From positions 1 to 7,629 of the forward strand of contig QNUZ01000117.1 in NCBI GenBank assembly GCA_004347865.1: 7,629 nucleotides of DNA. The letters run 5' to 3'. Positions within the stretch are counted from its first letter, which is position 1, and every line of letters starts with the position of its first letter. The DNA comes from Archaeoglobi archaeon. Its GTDB lineage: Archaea; Halobacteriota; Archaeoglobi; Archaeoglobales; Archaeoglobaceae. Both the position numbers and the translations under genes were made by a program. The notes under the pieces are model-generated. The model was not told where the DNA came from. It was given only the letters and a program-made list of their open reading frames with translations, and searched no databases. Positions 1-7,027 of the stretch are shown here, one piece after another.

Positions 1-204
1 AATATACTCTGGGTCGACAGGCCGGGGCTTGGAATTGCAATCCTGCTGTATGGAGTTATTGCGGTTTATTCGGTTACCATGCTATTTCGGGGAATGGGAA
101 GCTACAGAAACCCTGTAACCGAGGTTCTTGTTCTGTCCGCCATCTGCGCCTTCCTAATCCTTTTCTCGATTCTCTTAAATTTCCTGAAGGCCAAGTCCGG
201 TTAG
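1..204 (+). CDS. C-terminal end of an unidentified membrane protein (5' end outside window)
   Basis: The frame is open from base 1 to a TAG stop at 202-204, giving the last 67 residues of a protein that begins upstream of the window. It shows two hydrophobic stretches that fit membrane helices, at about residues 10-29 (GIAILLYGVIAVYSVTMLF) and 41-62 (ending FSILLNFL). They are joined by a short polar loop (RGMGSYRNP), and the tail is short and basic (KAKSG). No catalytic or family motif is visible, so I do not name a function. It is the only + strand gene and converges on the minus-strand block, with 18 bases between the two stop codons, so it is probably not part of that operon. The call rests on an uninterrupted frame with clear helix-like hydrophobicity. 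An intact upstream start cannot be checked here. Confidence 0.6.
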   Translation, partial: NILWVDRPGLGIAILLYGVIAVYSVTMLFRGMGSYRNPVTEVLVLSAICAFLILFSILLNFLKAKSG

Positions 205-222
205 TAATTCATTTGCGAATCT

Positions 223-627
223 TCAGATATGCTGGTATATGCGAATTGAGCAGGAGCTCCAAATCGGCTGGTCAACTTCCGGAACCTTTTCAACCATGCA
301 GTTCTCTATCCTGAAAATGACGCTGTAGTTCCCCGAGCCGGAAATCGGGCATTTAGCCTTGAAGGGATTCTTCTCGCTCATTATTTCGCAGCCAGATCCC
401 CGAAGCGGGCATGACCACAGCTTTCCGGTTACCTCGCAGCCGGTAATCTCTGCGGATTGCAGCCAAGCCTCTTTTGGAAGATCAACCTGAAGCGTGGCAA
501 GTCCGTCGCTTGTCAGGGAGCAACTTGCACCCTCCCTGTCCGCTCTGCAGGAACTGCTGGTTTCCGAACAGCCCAGCAGGAAAACGCCGGAAAGCAGGCA
601 CAGCGCGGCGATCAACATTTTTTTCAT
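223..627 (-). CDS. Small cysteine-rich lipoprotein, function unknown
   Basis: A 134-residue protein with a lipoprotein signal peptide: a basic start (MKKM), a hydrophobic core (residues 5-18) and a lipobox ending in LLGC, with Cys20 as the expected lipidated residue. The mature part is therefore probably anchored on the outer face of the cytoplasmic membrane. It starts Ser/Thr-rich (SETSSS) and carries eight more cysteines at 27, 36, 64, 73, 80, 93, 110 and 126, an even number that could form four disulfides or bind metal. I recognise no family. It is the last gene of the minus-strand block, starting 37 bases after the gate-type membrane protein ends. The ATG at 625-627 is chosen because it supplies the basic N-terminus; an ATG three codons later is possible. 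There is no strong Shine-Dalgarno site (only GAAAG-like), while an AT-rich promoter-like element lies 22 bases upstream. A metal-binding or envelope role in the chelatase system is inference from context. Confidence 0.8.
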   Translation of the reverse strand: MKKMLIAALCLLSGVFLLGCSETSSSCRADREGASCSLTSDGLATLQVDLPKEAWLQSAEITGCEVTGKLWSCPLRGSGCEIMSEKNPFKAKCPISGSGNYSVIFRIENCMVEKVPEVDQPIWSSCSIRIYQHI

Positions 628-649
628 GATCTTTCAATAGTGTCCAATT

Positions 650-661
650 TAAAAATTTTTG
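650..661 (-). promoter_or_regulatory. Promoter-like AT element upstream of the lipoprotein gene
   Basis: The minus strand reads CAAAAATTTTTA, ending 22 bases before the lipoprotein ATG. A C followed by an A-run and then TTTTTA resembles an archaeal BRE plus TATA box. With the usual spacing of about 25 bases, transcription would start at or next to the ATG, giving a leaderless message; this agrees with the lack of a strong Shine-Dalgarno site here. The core AAAAATTTTT is a palindrome, so an operator is an alternative. The same 12 bases recur at the same distance before the CobN gene. Confidence 0.4.
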
Positions 662-664
662 CAT

Positions 665-1597
665 CTAGAAGCTAAGAAGCACGATCGCGATCAGAATCGG
701 AGTGGCGATCGCATTCACAGCTATTCCTGCCATTACGAGCTTCGATGCTAGCTTCATCGGGAAAATTGAGGCGTAAAATGGCAGAGAATGTCGCGGATAG
801 TCCATTATTGCCGTGAAGAGAAATCGGCCGATGAGAAGGGCAACGAGGCACTCCTGAACGCTTATCAGTCCGTTTCTGAGCAGCTCCCCGGCCGTTAGCA
901 CTGAAGACATCGGGCTGAAAATGTGAATGGAAATCAGGGCGGCGAAGTTCGAAGAAAATCCGAACTGCCTTGTGTAGACGTCGATCTCCTTTGAAAGCAG
1001 CTCGAAAAATCCCACAAAGACAAGGACGGAGACGATCGCAGTTATTATTGTATACCTGATCAGAACCTTTTTCGTCATTTCTGCTGCGGATTTCAGTGAC
1101 TCCCTCACCGCGTCCCTCTTCTCCTTTTTCCCCTCAGGCAGCTTCAGCTCCGCAGCGGAGTTTTTGACCCTCATCCTTCCGTAGAGAATCCCCGTGGCCA
1201 TTGAGATGAACGCTGCTGCGAAGCTGAGCGCGATGTAGATCGAGCCCACAAAAAGGCCGAGAGCCACGAGGGAAATCGGAAGGTAGTAGCGGAGAAGGAA
1301 GAAGACGGTGGAGAATGGCCTTGTAACAAGCTTATATGCTATCACGGCAGAATCCTCAATTCCGTTCTTTTCTTTAAGCGATCCGACTATGCTCAGGCCA
1401 CCTCTTATGTCCACAATGGAAACTATCGCGGGGACGGAGAAAGCCGGCGGGAGTTTCGCCAGCCGCATCAGCGGGGCCACGGGTTTCGAGACGAGCCTTG
1501 CAAGTCCGAGCTCCGTTAGCAAATTTGCTAGGAATACTCCGAGGAAGCATGCGATGCCCATCGTGGCTATCGAGTAAAGGATGCCGTATACCTCCAT
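665..1597 (-). CDS. Gate-type (nucleoside-recognition family) integral membrane protein
   Basis: A 310-residue protein with about seven or eight hydrophobic segments (roughly 5-27, 51-67, 92-117, 113-139, 182-203, 216-236, 247-265, 284-308) and a charged cytoplasmic-type loop at 141-180 (KLPEGKKEKRD). It resembles the nucleoside-recognition/gate-domain family, whose fold occurs in nucleoside transporters, the FeoB iron transporter and SpmA/SpmB. Two halves look alike: residues 52-110 and 217-274 share a G-x-L then NG-[IL] pattern followed by R-x(1-2)-F about 15 residues on (R93, R258). The ATG at 1595-1597 is preceded by GAGGGTG four bases away. It starts 21 bases after the chelatase motor gene ends and precedes the lipoprotein gene. 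Its place beside a chelatase and a binding protein suggests metal or tetrapyrrole movement across the membrane rather than nucleoside transport. The family call is from overall pattern; the substrate is unknown. Confidence 0.72.
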   Translation of the reverse strand: MEVYGILYSIATMGIACFLGVFLANLLTELGLARLVSKPVAPLMRLAKLPPAFSVPAIVSIVDIRGGLSIVGSLKEKNGIEDSAVIAYKLVTRPFSTVFFLLRYYLPISLVALGLFVGSIYIALSFAAAFISMATGILYGRMRVKNSAAELKLPEGKKEKRDAVRESLKSAAEMTKKVLIRYTIITAIVSVLVFVGFFELLSKEIDVYTRQFGFSSNFAALISIHIFSPMSSVLTAGELLRNGLISVQECLVALLIGRFLFTAIMDYPRHSLPFYASIFPMKLASKLVMAGIAVNAIATPILIAIVLLSF

Positions 1598-1601
1598 TGT
1601 G

Positions 1602-1608
1602 CACCCTC
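1602..1608 (-). promoter_or_regulatory. Ribosome binding site of the gate-type membrane protein gene
   Basis: GAGGGTG on the minus strand lies four bases before the ATG at 1595-1597, inside the 21-base gap after the upstream stop. It is a close variant of the archaeal GGAGGTG consensus and supports this start over internal ones. Confidence 0.6.
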
Positions 1609-1618
1609 GATCCCTGAT

Positions 1619-3463
1619 TCAAAATCCCCTGTGCACCTTTGCATTAGTAATTTCCGAAATCATCTCGATGTAGCTCGGGGCGGGATCAAAAGTCCGGCTT
1701 CTTGTATCGTAGATCTCAAGCTTTATCCCCTTCTTTGCGATCAGATTGCAGATCTGGGACAGATCCTCCTCAACGCTTCCGAAGATTGGAACGTTGGCCT
1801 TTCCGTCTGTTATCACTATCCCCCTGAGGTGCGCGTTCTTCATCCCCCTGGTTACAGAGAGAAGCTTGAGCAGGGCTGAGGGCAGCGGGGTTTTCCCTCC
1901 GGTGGGGATTGAATCGATCGCATCGAATATCTGCTCGTACCTCTTCGTCGGTCTCACAACCACTTCTGCCTCGTTTCCGCGGAAAACTATGAGCGAAAGC
2001 CAGTCCCTGCGCTGGTAGGACGTTTCCACGAGCTTCTTCGCGATTCCCTTGGCGATGCTTATCCTCTTCTGCAGTCCCATGCTTCCGCTCGAGTCCAGAA
2101 TTATCGCGGTGAGCCTCGGCGCTCTGGCTCTGCGGACGTTTACCCTGATGTCCTCATCCCTCACCTCTATCGGAAATCCCCGCATCGCGGCGGAGTTCAG
2201 GGTTGCAAGAATGTTGAGGTCGTTGAATCCGTTTACAGGGGGAACATAGGATACAGGTATCCCCCGCTTTTCCCCGAGCAGCGTAATCCTGCAGTCTCTA
2301 GATGCTCTCGATCCGAAATTTTCCGCCAGATCCTTTGAATTCTTTGTCTCCAATTTTACTTCGTTCGAATCAAATCTCATTTCGGAATTCCCGCAGCAGG
2401 TTTCCTGCCTGTTTTCAGTTTTTCCTGAAGCCTCTTTGGACTCTTTTTCACTCTTTTTGTGATTTTCAGGAAGCTTCAGTTCGGGTATCTGCGGCTTCTG
2501 GAAAGGTCTTGATTTCATCCTGTGAGGGAGCGTCAGTTCCATGGCCCTTCTCAGGTCCTCGATGCTAACCCTTTTCCTACCCTCAAACGCGGCTATGGCC
2601 TTTGCAGCCTTAACCGTGGCAATTTCTGCCCTGTGCGTTTTTATCCCCATTCCGATTATGGTTTCGGCAAGAAATCTGAGCAGCTCCTCATCCATCTCGA
2701 CTTCTGCGAGAACCCTTCTTGCGTTTGAAATTGAATTCCTCAGCCTCTCATCCTGAACCCTGTACCTCTCGTAGAATGAAACCGGATCCTTCTGAAATTC
2801 TGTGACCCTTTTTACGATTTCAATCCTTTCTTCAACGTTTGTGGAGGCTTCGATTGAAACGAACATTCCGAATCTGTCGAGAAGCTGCGGTCTTAGCTCT
2901 CCCTCTTCGGGATTCATGGAACCGACGAGGATGAATCTTGCGGGATGTCTCAGCGATATCCCCTCCCTCTCGACGACGTTCCAGCCAAGTGCAGCCGAGT
3001 CGAGTAGGACGTCGGCTATGTAGTCTTCGAGCAGGTTCACTTCGTCGATGTATAGTATGTTCCTGTTCGCTTCCGCAAGAATCCCAGGCTGCAGCGCCCT
3101 AATCCCATCTTTCAGGGCCTTGCTGATGTCTATAGTTCCAACCAGTCTGTCGAGGGTTACGCTTAGCGGAAGATCTATAACCCTCATCCGCCTCTTCGCT
3201 GTGCTGAAATCTCCCATCTCCACCCTTTCTCTGCAGGCATCGCACATCTCGGCAGCATTGCTTGGATTGCAGTTGAATGGGCAGCCCTCTACGACCTCTA
3301 TTTCAGGCAATACCTGCGAAAAAGCCCTCACCATCGTTGACTTTCCCGTCCCCTTGTCCCCGCTTAGCAGAACTCCACCTATGCTCGGATCTATTGCATT
3401 GCAGATGAGAGCAAGTTTTGCCTTCTCCTGCCCGACTATTGCCGTGAACGGAAAGAACTTCAT
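1619..3463 (-). CDS. Fused ChlI/ChlD-type chelatase motor subunit (AAA+ and VWA domains)
   Basis: A 614-residue protein that probably drives the CobN-type subunit by ATP hydrolysis. The N-terminal AAA+ domain (about 1-320) has all key elements: Walker A GDKGTGKS (35-42), Walker B ILYIDEVNLL (136-145), sensor-1 region GSMNPEEG (181-188, N184), an arginine-finger segment RPQLLDRFG (191-199, R197) and a THRAE segment (276-280) near sensor 2. Four cysteines (61, 65, 74, 77) form a compact cluster between Walker A and B. A polar Lys/Glu-rich linker (about 320-395) with a CC pair (356-357) leads to a VWA domain (about 448-610) with a complete MIDAS: DSSGS (457-461), T525 and D553 (ITDG). In Mg- and Co-chelatases these roles are often split between ChlI/CobS and ChlD/CobT; ChlD-type AAA domains are frequently degenerate, but this one is intact. 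Its ATG overlaps the CobN stop in ATGA and has a strong Shine-Dalgarno site, so translational coupling is likely. Domain assignment is firm; the chelated metal is not known. Confidence 0.93.
   Translation of the reverse strand: MKFFPFTAIVGQEKAKLALICNAIDPSIGGVLLSGDKGTGKSTMVRAFSQVLPEIEVVEGCPFNCNPSNAAEMCDACRERVEMGDFSTAKRRMRVIDLPLSVTLDRLVGTIDISKALKDGIRALQPGILAEANRNILYIDEVNLLEDYIADVLLDSAALGWNVVEREGISLRHPARFILVGSMNPEEGELRPQLLDRFGMFVSIEASTNVEERIEIVKRVTEFQKDPVSFYERYRVQDERLRNSISNARRVLAEVEMDEELLRFLAETIIGMGIKTHRAEIATVKAAKAIAAFEGRKRVSIEDLRRAMELTLPHRMKSRPFQKPQIPELKLPENHKKSEKESKEASGKTENRQETCCGNSEMRFDSNEVKLETKNSKDLAENFGSRASRDCRITLLGEKRGIPVSYVPPVNGFNDLNILATLNSAAMRGFPIEVRDEDIRVNVRRARAPRLTAIILDSSGSMGLQKRISIAKGIAKKLVETSYQRRDWLSLIVFRGNEAEVVVRPTKRYEQIFDAIDSIPTGGKTPLPSALLKLLSVTRGMKNAHLRGIVITDGKANVPIFGSVEEDLSQICNLIAKKGIKLEIYDTRSRTFDPAPSYIEMISEITNAKVHRGF
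3460..3463 (-). other. ATGA stop/start overlap between the CobN gene and the motor gene
   Basis: The minus strand reads ATGA: ATG starts the AAA+/VWA gene and TGA ends the CobN gene. Such an overlap commonly couples translation of two subunits of one complex and supports a shared transcript. Confidence 0.9.
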
Positions 3464-6400
3464 CTTAACACCTCCTCCAGAATCCCGTCTATTTCCAGAT
3501 ACTTCTCCTCAACCTTCTTCTTCAAATCTCCAGCTTTCCAGTATCCCCTTTTTTCAGCCTCAAGCAGCCTTTCCAGCATCTCGCGCGTTGCATAAACGTT
3601 CTGCTCCCTGAGCATGTTAAAGAGCCGTTCATCCAGAACAAAGCGCTCGGCAATCTTATCCCATAGCCTGCTGTCAACTGCATTGGTCGTTGCTGCTAGA
3701 CCCAGAAGGTACTCAATCCTGTCGGCAATTTTCTGCACACCGTTGAACCCGTGCTTGAGCATTTCCTCTATCCATTTCGGATTCAGTGTCCTTGTTATCG
3801 TTCCCCTTTCTATCGAATCTCTGACACTTTCGACCTTCGCGATCTCTTTTGTTGAATCCACAATAACCATCTCGGCCTTTTCGCCCTTAACAAGCTCAAC
3901 TGCCTTTGAAAGACCTCCGAAGAACTCATAGTAGTGATCCAGATCGGTTATTTCATAATCCGTGGAGCTTCTTGTTTGTGTCACGACATCGACCGTCTTT
4001 AATAGCCCCTCAAACAGCCCTCTTGCCTCAATGCCATGCACATCCTTTCCGTATGCGTAGCACATTGAGCTAACATAGGCGTTTGCCAGATCGCTTTCCT
4101 TCTGCCATGCACTGTCCTCGACGAGCTGCAGCATCCTAGTTCCATACTCCGTTGCCATTGGCCCAAAGATCCTCAGATGACTTTTCAGCTCCTTAGCATG
4201 CTTTTTGACAAAGTTCAGGCTTTCGGGCTCATCGAGCTCTGAAACAAGCCTTACGGCTTTATCTATAAGCTCAACTAGATTTGGAAACATCTCCCTGAAG
4301 AAACCGCAAATCGTAACGACGACATCTATTCTCGGCCTTCCGAGCTCTTCGAGGCTTTTAACCTTCAGCTCCTTTTCCCAGGCCGTTTTGTGAATCAACT
4401 CAACTCCCAATAGCTCGAAGATCTGTGCAATGGTTTCTCCAAAGGTCTGAGCAGTTTCAAATCCCCAAAGGACCAATGCAGCGCTTTCGGGATACCTTCC
4501 GTGTTTGCTCAGATGTCTCTCGATCATTTCCCTTGCAGCCCTTTTTCCCCTTTCCGCAGCCGCTTCTGTGGGGATCCGTAGGGGATCGAACTGGTAGAGG
4601 TTTCTTCCCGTCGGCAATGCTTCCGGATTCCTTATCACGTCTCCTCCCACGGAGGGCTCTATGTATTCTCCTTTAAGGGCTCTGACGAGGTTTTCAAGCT
4701 CCGTCGCATTGTTTGAAAAGTTATTGGCAATTTCTTTGCAGTAATTCAGGGTTTTCTCGAATTCGGCTTTGGTCTTTCCTGAGAAAAACTCTTCCACTAT
4801 TCTCTTCGCCTCCTCATCTATTTCCCTCATTTTTCTTGGGTCTCCTGCAATCTCCTCGAATTTCAGGCCCTTTCTCTCCGCTATGATTCTGTGAAGCGAT
4901 TTGATCTCACCCCTGTCGTATCTGCTCAGAAGGAGGACGAAATCCTTCAGCTCGTTTGCCTCGTATCTTTTACCAAGAATATGGAGACCTTTCGGGATTA
5001 TCGAGCGCCTATACTCGTAAATTCTGGCTTCAAGCTTTTCAATGTCTTTTTCCATTCCCAGTCTTTCAGCCAGCTCGAAGATCTTTGCCTTTGCAGCATC
5101 GGCCCTTGCAGCATTTTTTTCCGCTCTGAAATCTTCAATTAGCTCCTCAAGCCTTGCGTATTCATCGTATAGCTCTGCAGTTGTGTATGGCGGGGAATTG
5201 TAGCTCAGAAGCGTTGCATAGCTCCTGCGCTTGGCAATCGTGGCTTCTGAAACATTTGTTACGTGGTAAACGTATATGTGCGGCACAGAGGATATGAGTA
5301 TGTCAGGCCAGCATTTTGAGCTCATTCCGACTTCCTTTCCCTTCATGAATTCGAGAGTCCCGTGGGTGCCCAGATGGATTATCGCGTCCGCTTTGAACAC
5401 TTTTTCGAGCCAGAGGTAGAATGCGAGATACTGATGGTGCGGCGGCTTTGTTTTGTCGTGCACAGCAGAAAGCAGATCCTCGGTACTTTCAATTATTTTC
5501 CTTCTTGAAGGCTGAATCCCGATTGCGATGTTCCCGAGCAAAACAACCGGGATCAGAATTCCATTTTCGTCGACCATTATATCTCCCGGCGGTTCTCCAA
5601 AGTTCTCCACGACCTCTCTTCTCAGATCCTCTGGAAGCTCGTAGAAAAATTTTATGTATTCGCTTTTGCTCAATCTCGGGCAATCTATTGCCTTTTCCGT
5701 GAATATCTTTGGATTGAAGAGCTTTTTCTCAAGGAGAAGCTCTTTGACGTTCGTTTTTTCAACTTTGTAGCCATCATTCCTGAGCCTTTCAAGTATCACC
5801 CTAAGGCTTTCGAATGTATCAAGATAGGCCGCATTGCCCAGATTTTCCTCTCCTGGCGGGTAGTCGTAGATAACTATCGCCACCCTCTTCTCCGAATTTG
5901 GCTTTTGCCTCAGGCTTACCCATTTCTCCACTCTTCCGCAGAACCTCTCGATCCTGTCTGCAATGGGGACAACCTCGTCATTGCAGACCCCGCATACTGG
6001 CACAGGCTCAACTGCGCCATCCATCTCGGGCAGTGTAACGCTTGCAAATAAGTTGACTATGTTCAGCCCCCTCTGTTCCTTCTCCCATTCGGAAAGCTTC
6101 TGGTTGAACATCAAGGATGGGGTGAAGAGCTTGACACCCTTTCCCTTCAGCAGCTCTATGGTTTTCCTTGGATCCCCTCCCATCGGCCCTCCGTTCAGCC
6201 TGAACCAGAGAAGGCTGATTATGGCATCGACATCGTTCATTAGCTCAAGGGCATTCAGGTTTAGAATTCCGTCGCTGTAGACAGGAACTACTTTGATATT
6301 TTTGCCCTCAAACCATTTCACGATTTCCTCCAGCGTTTTCTGACATTGCTCGAAATGCATACCGCCGTAAAAAACGATTCCAACTTTTGGCCTTTCAGCG

Positions 6401-6990
6401 ACAGGCCTGAAATCGAAGCCGTAAGCTGGATGGTAAAATCCGGACTCTGGAAACTCTTCTGGCTCTGCAGCTTTTACATCAATCCCCTTAACCCGGCAGA
6501 GGTGCAGGAACATGTTTCTGTAGTTCTCATATCCCCCATTTGCCCAGTATCTCAGCGTTTTTACGTAATCCCTAGCATCCTTCAGAATTCCGAATGGTAG
6601 GATTTTGCCAGCCATCTCAATTGCCTTCTGCATGCTTTCAATTCTCTTCTTTAGAGATGCTGGATCGGAAACAAAGGGAGAAGCAGCCTTAGCCGGCATT
6701 CTGAACTTTCCCAGCTTCGCTTTAGCAACAAGGCTACTTCCGCCGACTAGGCATATCAGATCCTTTTCTCCAAAATCGATCTCGTTCAGAATCCCGGGAT
6801 CGCCGCGAACATCGATTACGAGGATATCAGCCCAATCGACGAGGGTCTGCACTTCCGCAATCTTAAATTTCGGCAGGTCGTATGAGTAAATCAGCTTTAT
6901 ATCGCACAATTCTGACACGCTTTCCATTGCTCTCTTCAAGCTTTTGTTAACAATTGTTGATATCAGCAGTATTTTTAATCGCTTGTTCAT
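3460..6990 (-). CDS. cobN: CobN/BchH-family chelatase large subunit (cobaltochelatase CobN-like)
   Basis: A 1176-residue protein of the CobN/magnesium-chelatase H family, close to the usual full length of about 1200-1300. In this family the large subunit binds the tetrapyrrole and the metal ion, and an AAA+ motor powers insertion in the cytoplasm. Diagnostic segments are in order: HLGTHGTLEF (539-548), GMSSKCWPD (555-563), the Y-N-S-P-P-Y-T-T stretch (597-604), TGRNLYQFDPLRIPTEAA (794-811), LWGFETAQTFGET (841-853), VTICGFFREMFPNL (892-905), FGPMATEYGT (942-951) and YGKDVHG followed by TQTRSSTDYEITDLDHYYEF (980-1023). Helical, charged stretches at about 605-665 and 700-770 match the family's variable middle. 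Possible subfamily marks are MKGK at 549-552, where B12-type CobN usually has a Pro before GK, and a CGVC pair (333, 336). The ATG is set by GAGGTGA four bases upstream. It overlaps the motor gene and follows a metal/tetrapyrrole-type binding protein. The name reflects family only: cobalt insertion, another metal, or metal removal (as for the CobN relative HmuS in heme uptake) are all open. Confidence 0.93.
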   Translation of the reverse strand: MNKRLKILLISTIVNKSLKRAMESVSELCDIKLIYSYDLPKFKIAEVQTLVDWADILVIDVRGDPGILNEIDFGEKDLICLVGGSSLVAKAKLGKFRMPAKAASPFVSDPASLKKRIESMQKAIEMAGKILPFGILKDARDYVKTLRYWANGGYENYRNMFLHLCRVKGIDVKAAEPEEFPESGFYHPAYGFDFRPVAERPKVGIVFYGGMHFEQCQKTLEEIVKWFEGKNIKVVPVYSDGILNLNALELMNDVDAIISLLWFRLNGGPMGGDPRKTIELLKGKGVKLFTPSLMFNQKLSEWEKEQRGLNIVNLFASVTLPEMDGAVEPVPVCGVCNDEVVPIADRIERFCGRVEKWVSLRQKPNSEKRVAIVIYDYPPGEENLGNAAYLDTFESLRVILERLRNDGYKVEKTNVKELLLEKKLFNPKIFTEKAIDCPRLSKSEYIKFFYELPEDLRREVVENFGEPPGDIMVDENGILIPVVLLGNIAIGIQPSRRKIIESTEDLLSAVHDKTKPPHHQYLAFYLWLEKVFKADAIIHLGTHGTLEFMKGKEVGMSSKCWPDILISSVPHIYVYHVTNVSEATIAKRRSYATLLSYNSPPYTTAELYDEYARLEELIEDFRAEKNAARADAAKAKIFELAERLGMEKDIEKLEARIYEYRRSIIPKGLHILGKRYEANELKDFVLLLSRYDRGEIKSLHRIIAERKGLKFEEIAGDPRKMREIDEEAKRIVEEFFSGKTKAEFEKTLNYCKEIANNFSNNATELENLVRALKGEYIEPSVGGDVIRNPEALPTGRNLYQFDPLRIPTEAAAERGKRAAREMIERHLSKHGRYPESAALVLWGFETAQTFGETIAQIFELLGVELIHKTAWEKELKVKSLEELGRPRIDVVVTICGFFREMFPNLVELIDKAVRLVSELDEPESLNFVKKHAKELKSHLRIFGPMATEYGTRMLQLVEDSAWQKESDLANAYVSSMCYAYGKDVHGIEARGLFEGLLKTVDVVTQTRSSTDYEITDLDHYYEFFGGLSKAVELVKGEKAEMVIVDSTKEIAKVESVRDSIERGTITRTLNPKWIEEMLKHGFNGVQKIADRIEYLLGLAATTNAVDSRLWDKIAERFVLDERLFNMLREQNVYATREMLERLLEAEKRGYWKAGDLKKKVEEKYLEIDGILEEVLR
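3469..3478 (-). promoter_or_regulatory. Strong ribosome binding site of the AAA+/VWA motor gene
   Basis: GGAGGAGGTG on the minus strand lies five bases before the ATG at 3461-3463 and sits inside the last codons of the CobN gene (encoding LEEV before the final LR). It is an excellent match to the archaeal anti-Shine-Dalgarno target, fixes the start, and suggests the motor is made efficiently beside CobN. Confidence 0.75.
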
Positions 6991-6994
6991 AACT

Positions 6995-7001
6995 TCACCT
7001 C
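6995..7001 (-). promoter_or_regulatory. Ribosome binding site of the CobN-like gene
   Basis: GAGGTGA on the minus strand lies four bases before the ATG at 6988-6990. It matches the archaeal consensus and decides the start. Its presence implies a transcript with a leader, either read through from the binding-protein gene or begun upstream of this site. Confidence 0.75.
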
Positions 7002-7012
7002 GTCTTCTGCGA

Positions 7013-7024
7013 TAAAAATTTTTG
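7013..7024 (-). promoter_or_regulatory. Promoter-like AT element upstream of the CobN-like gene
   Basis: The minus strand reads CAAAAATTTTTA followed by TC, 22 bases before the CobN ATG, and it resembles a BRE plus TATA box. A start about 25 bases downstream would fall on the ATG and lose the strong Shine-Dalgarno site, so either it is not the main promoter or it works as an operator (the AAAAATTTTT core is palindromic). An identical element sits at the same spacing before the lipoprotein gene. Confidence 0.35.
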
Positions 7025-7027
7025 AAT

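Noticed and set aside
207..220. Small inverted repeat (ATTC ... GAAT) between the two convergent stop codons, as a possible shared terminator
   Set aside because: The stem is only four base pairs with a six-base loop, AT-rich, and there is no clear T-run after it on either strand. The 18-base convergent gap may hold termination signals, but none is supportable.
3048..3611. 187-codon open frame on the + strand, opposite the motor gene and the end of the CobN gene
   Set aside because: It lies antisense to two genes with clear family motifs, its translation is rich in Ser, Leu and Pro with no recognisable domain, and it spans a gene junction. It is a shadow of the coding strand, like the other + strand frames between 457 and 6889.
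6991..7027. Cobalamin riboswitch upstream of the CobN gene
   Set aside because: The gap is only 37 bases and consists of an AT block and a Shine-Dalgarno site; a B12 riboswitch needs roughly 200 bases. One upstream of the binding-protein gene, outside the window, cannot be excluded.
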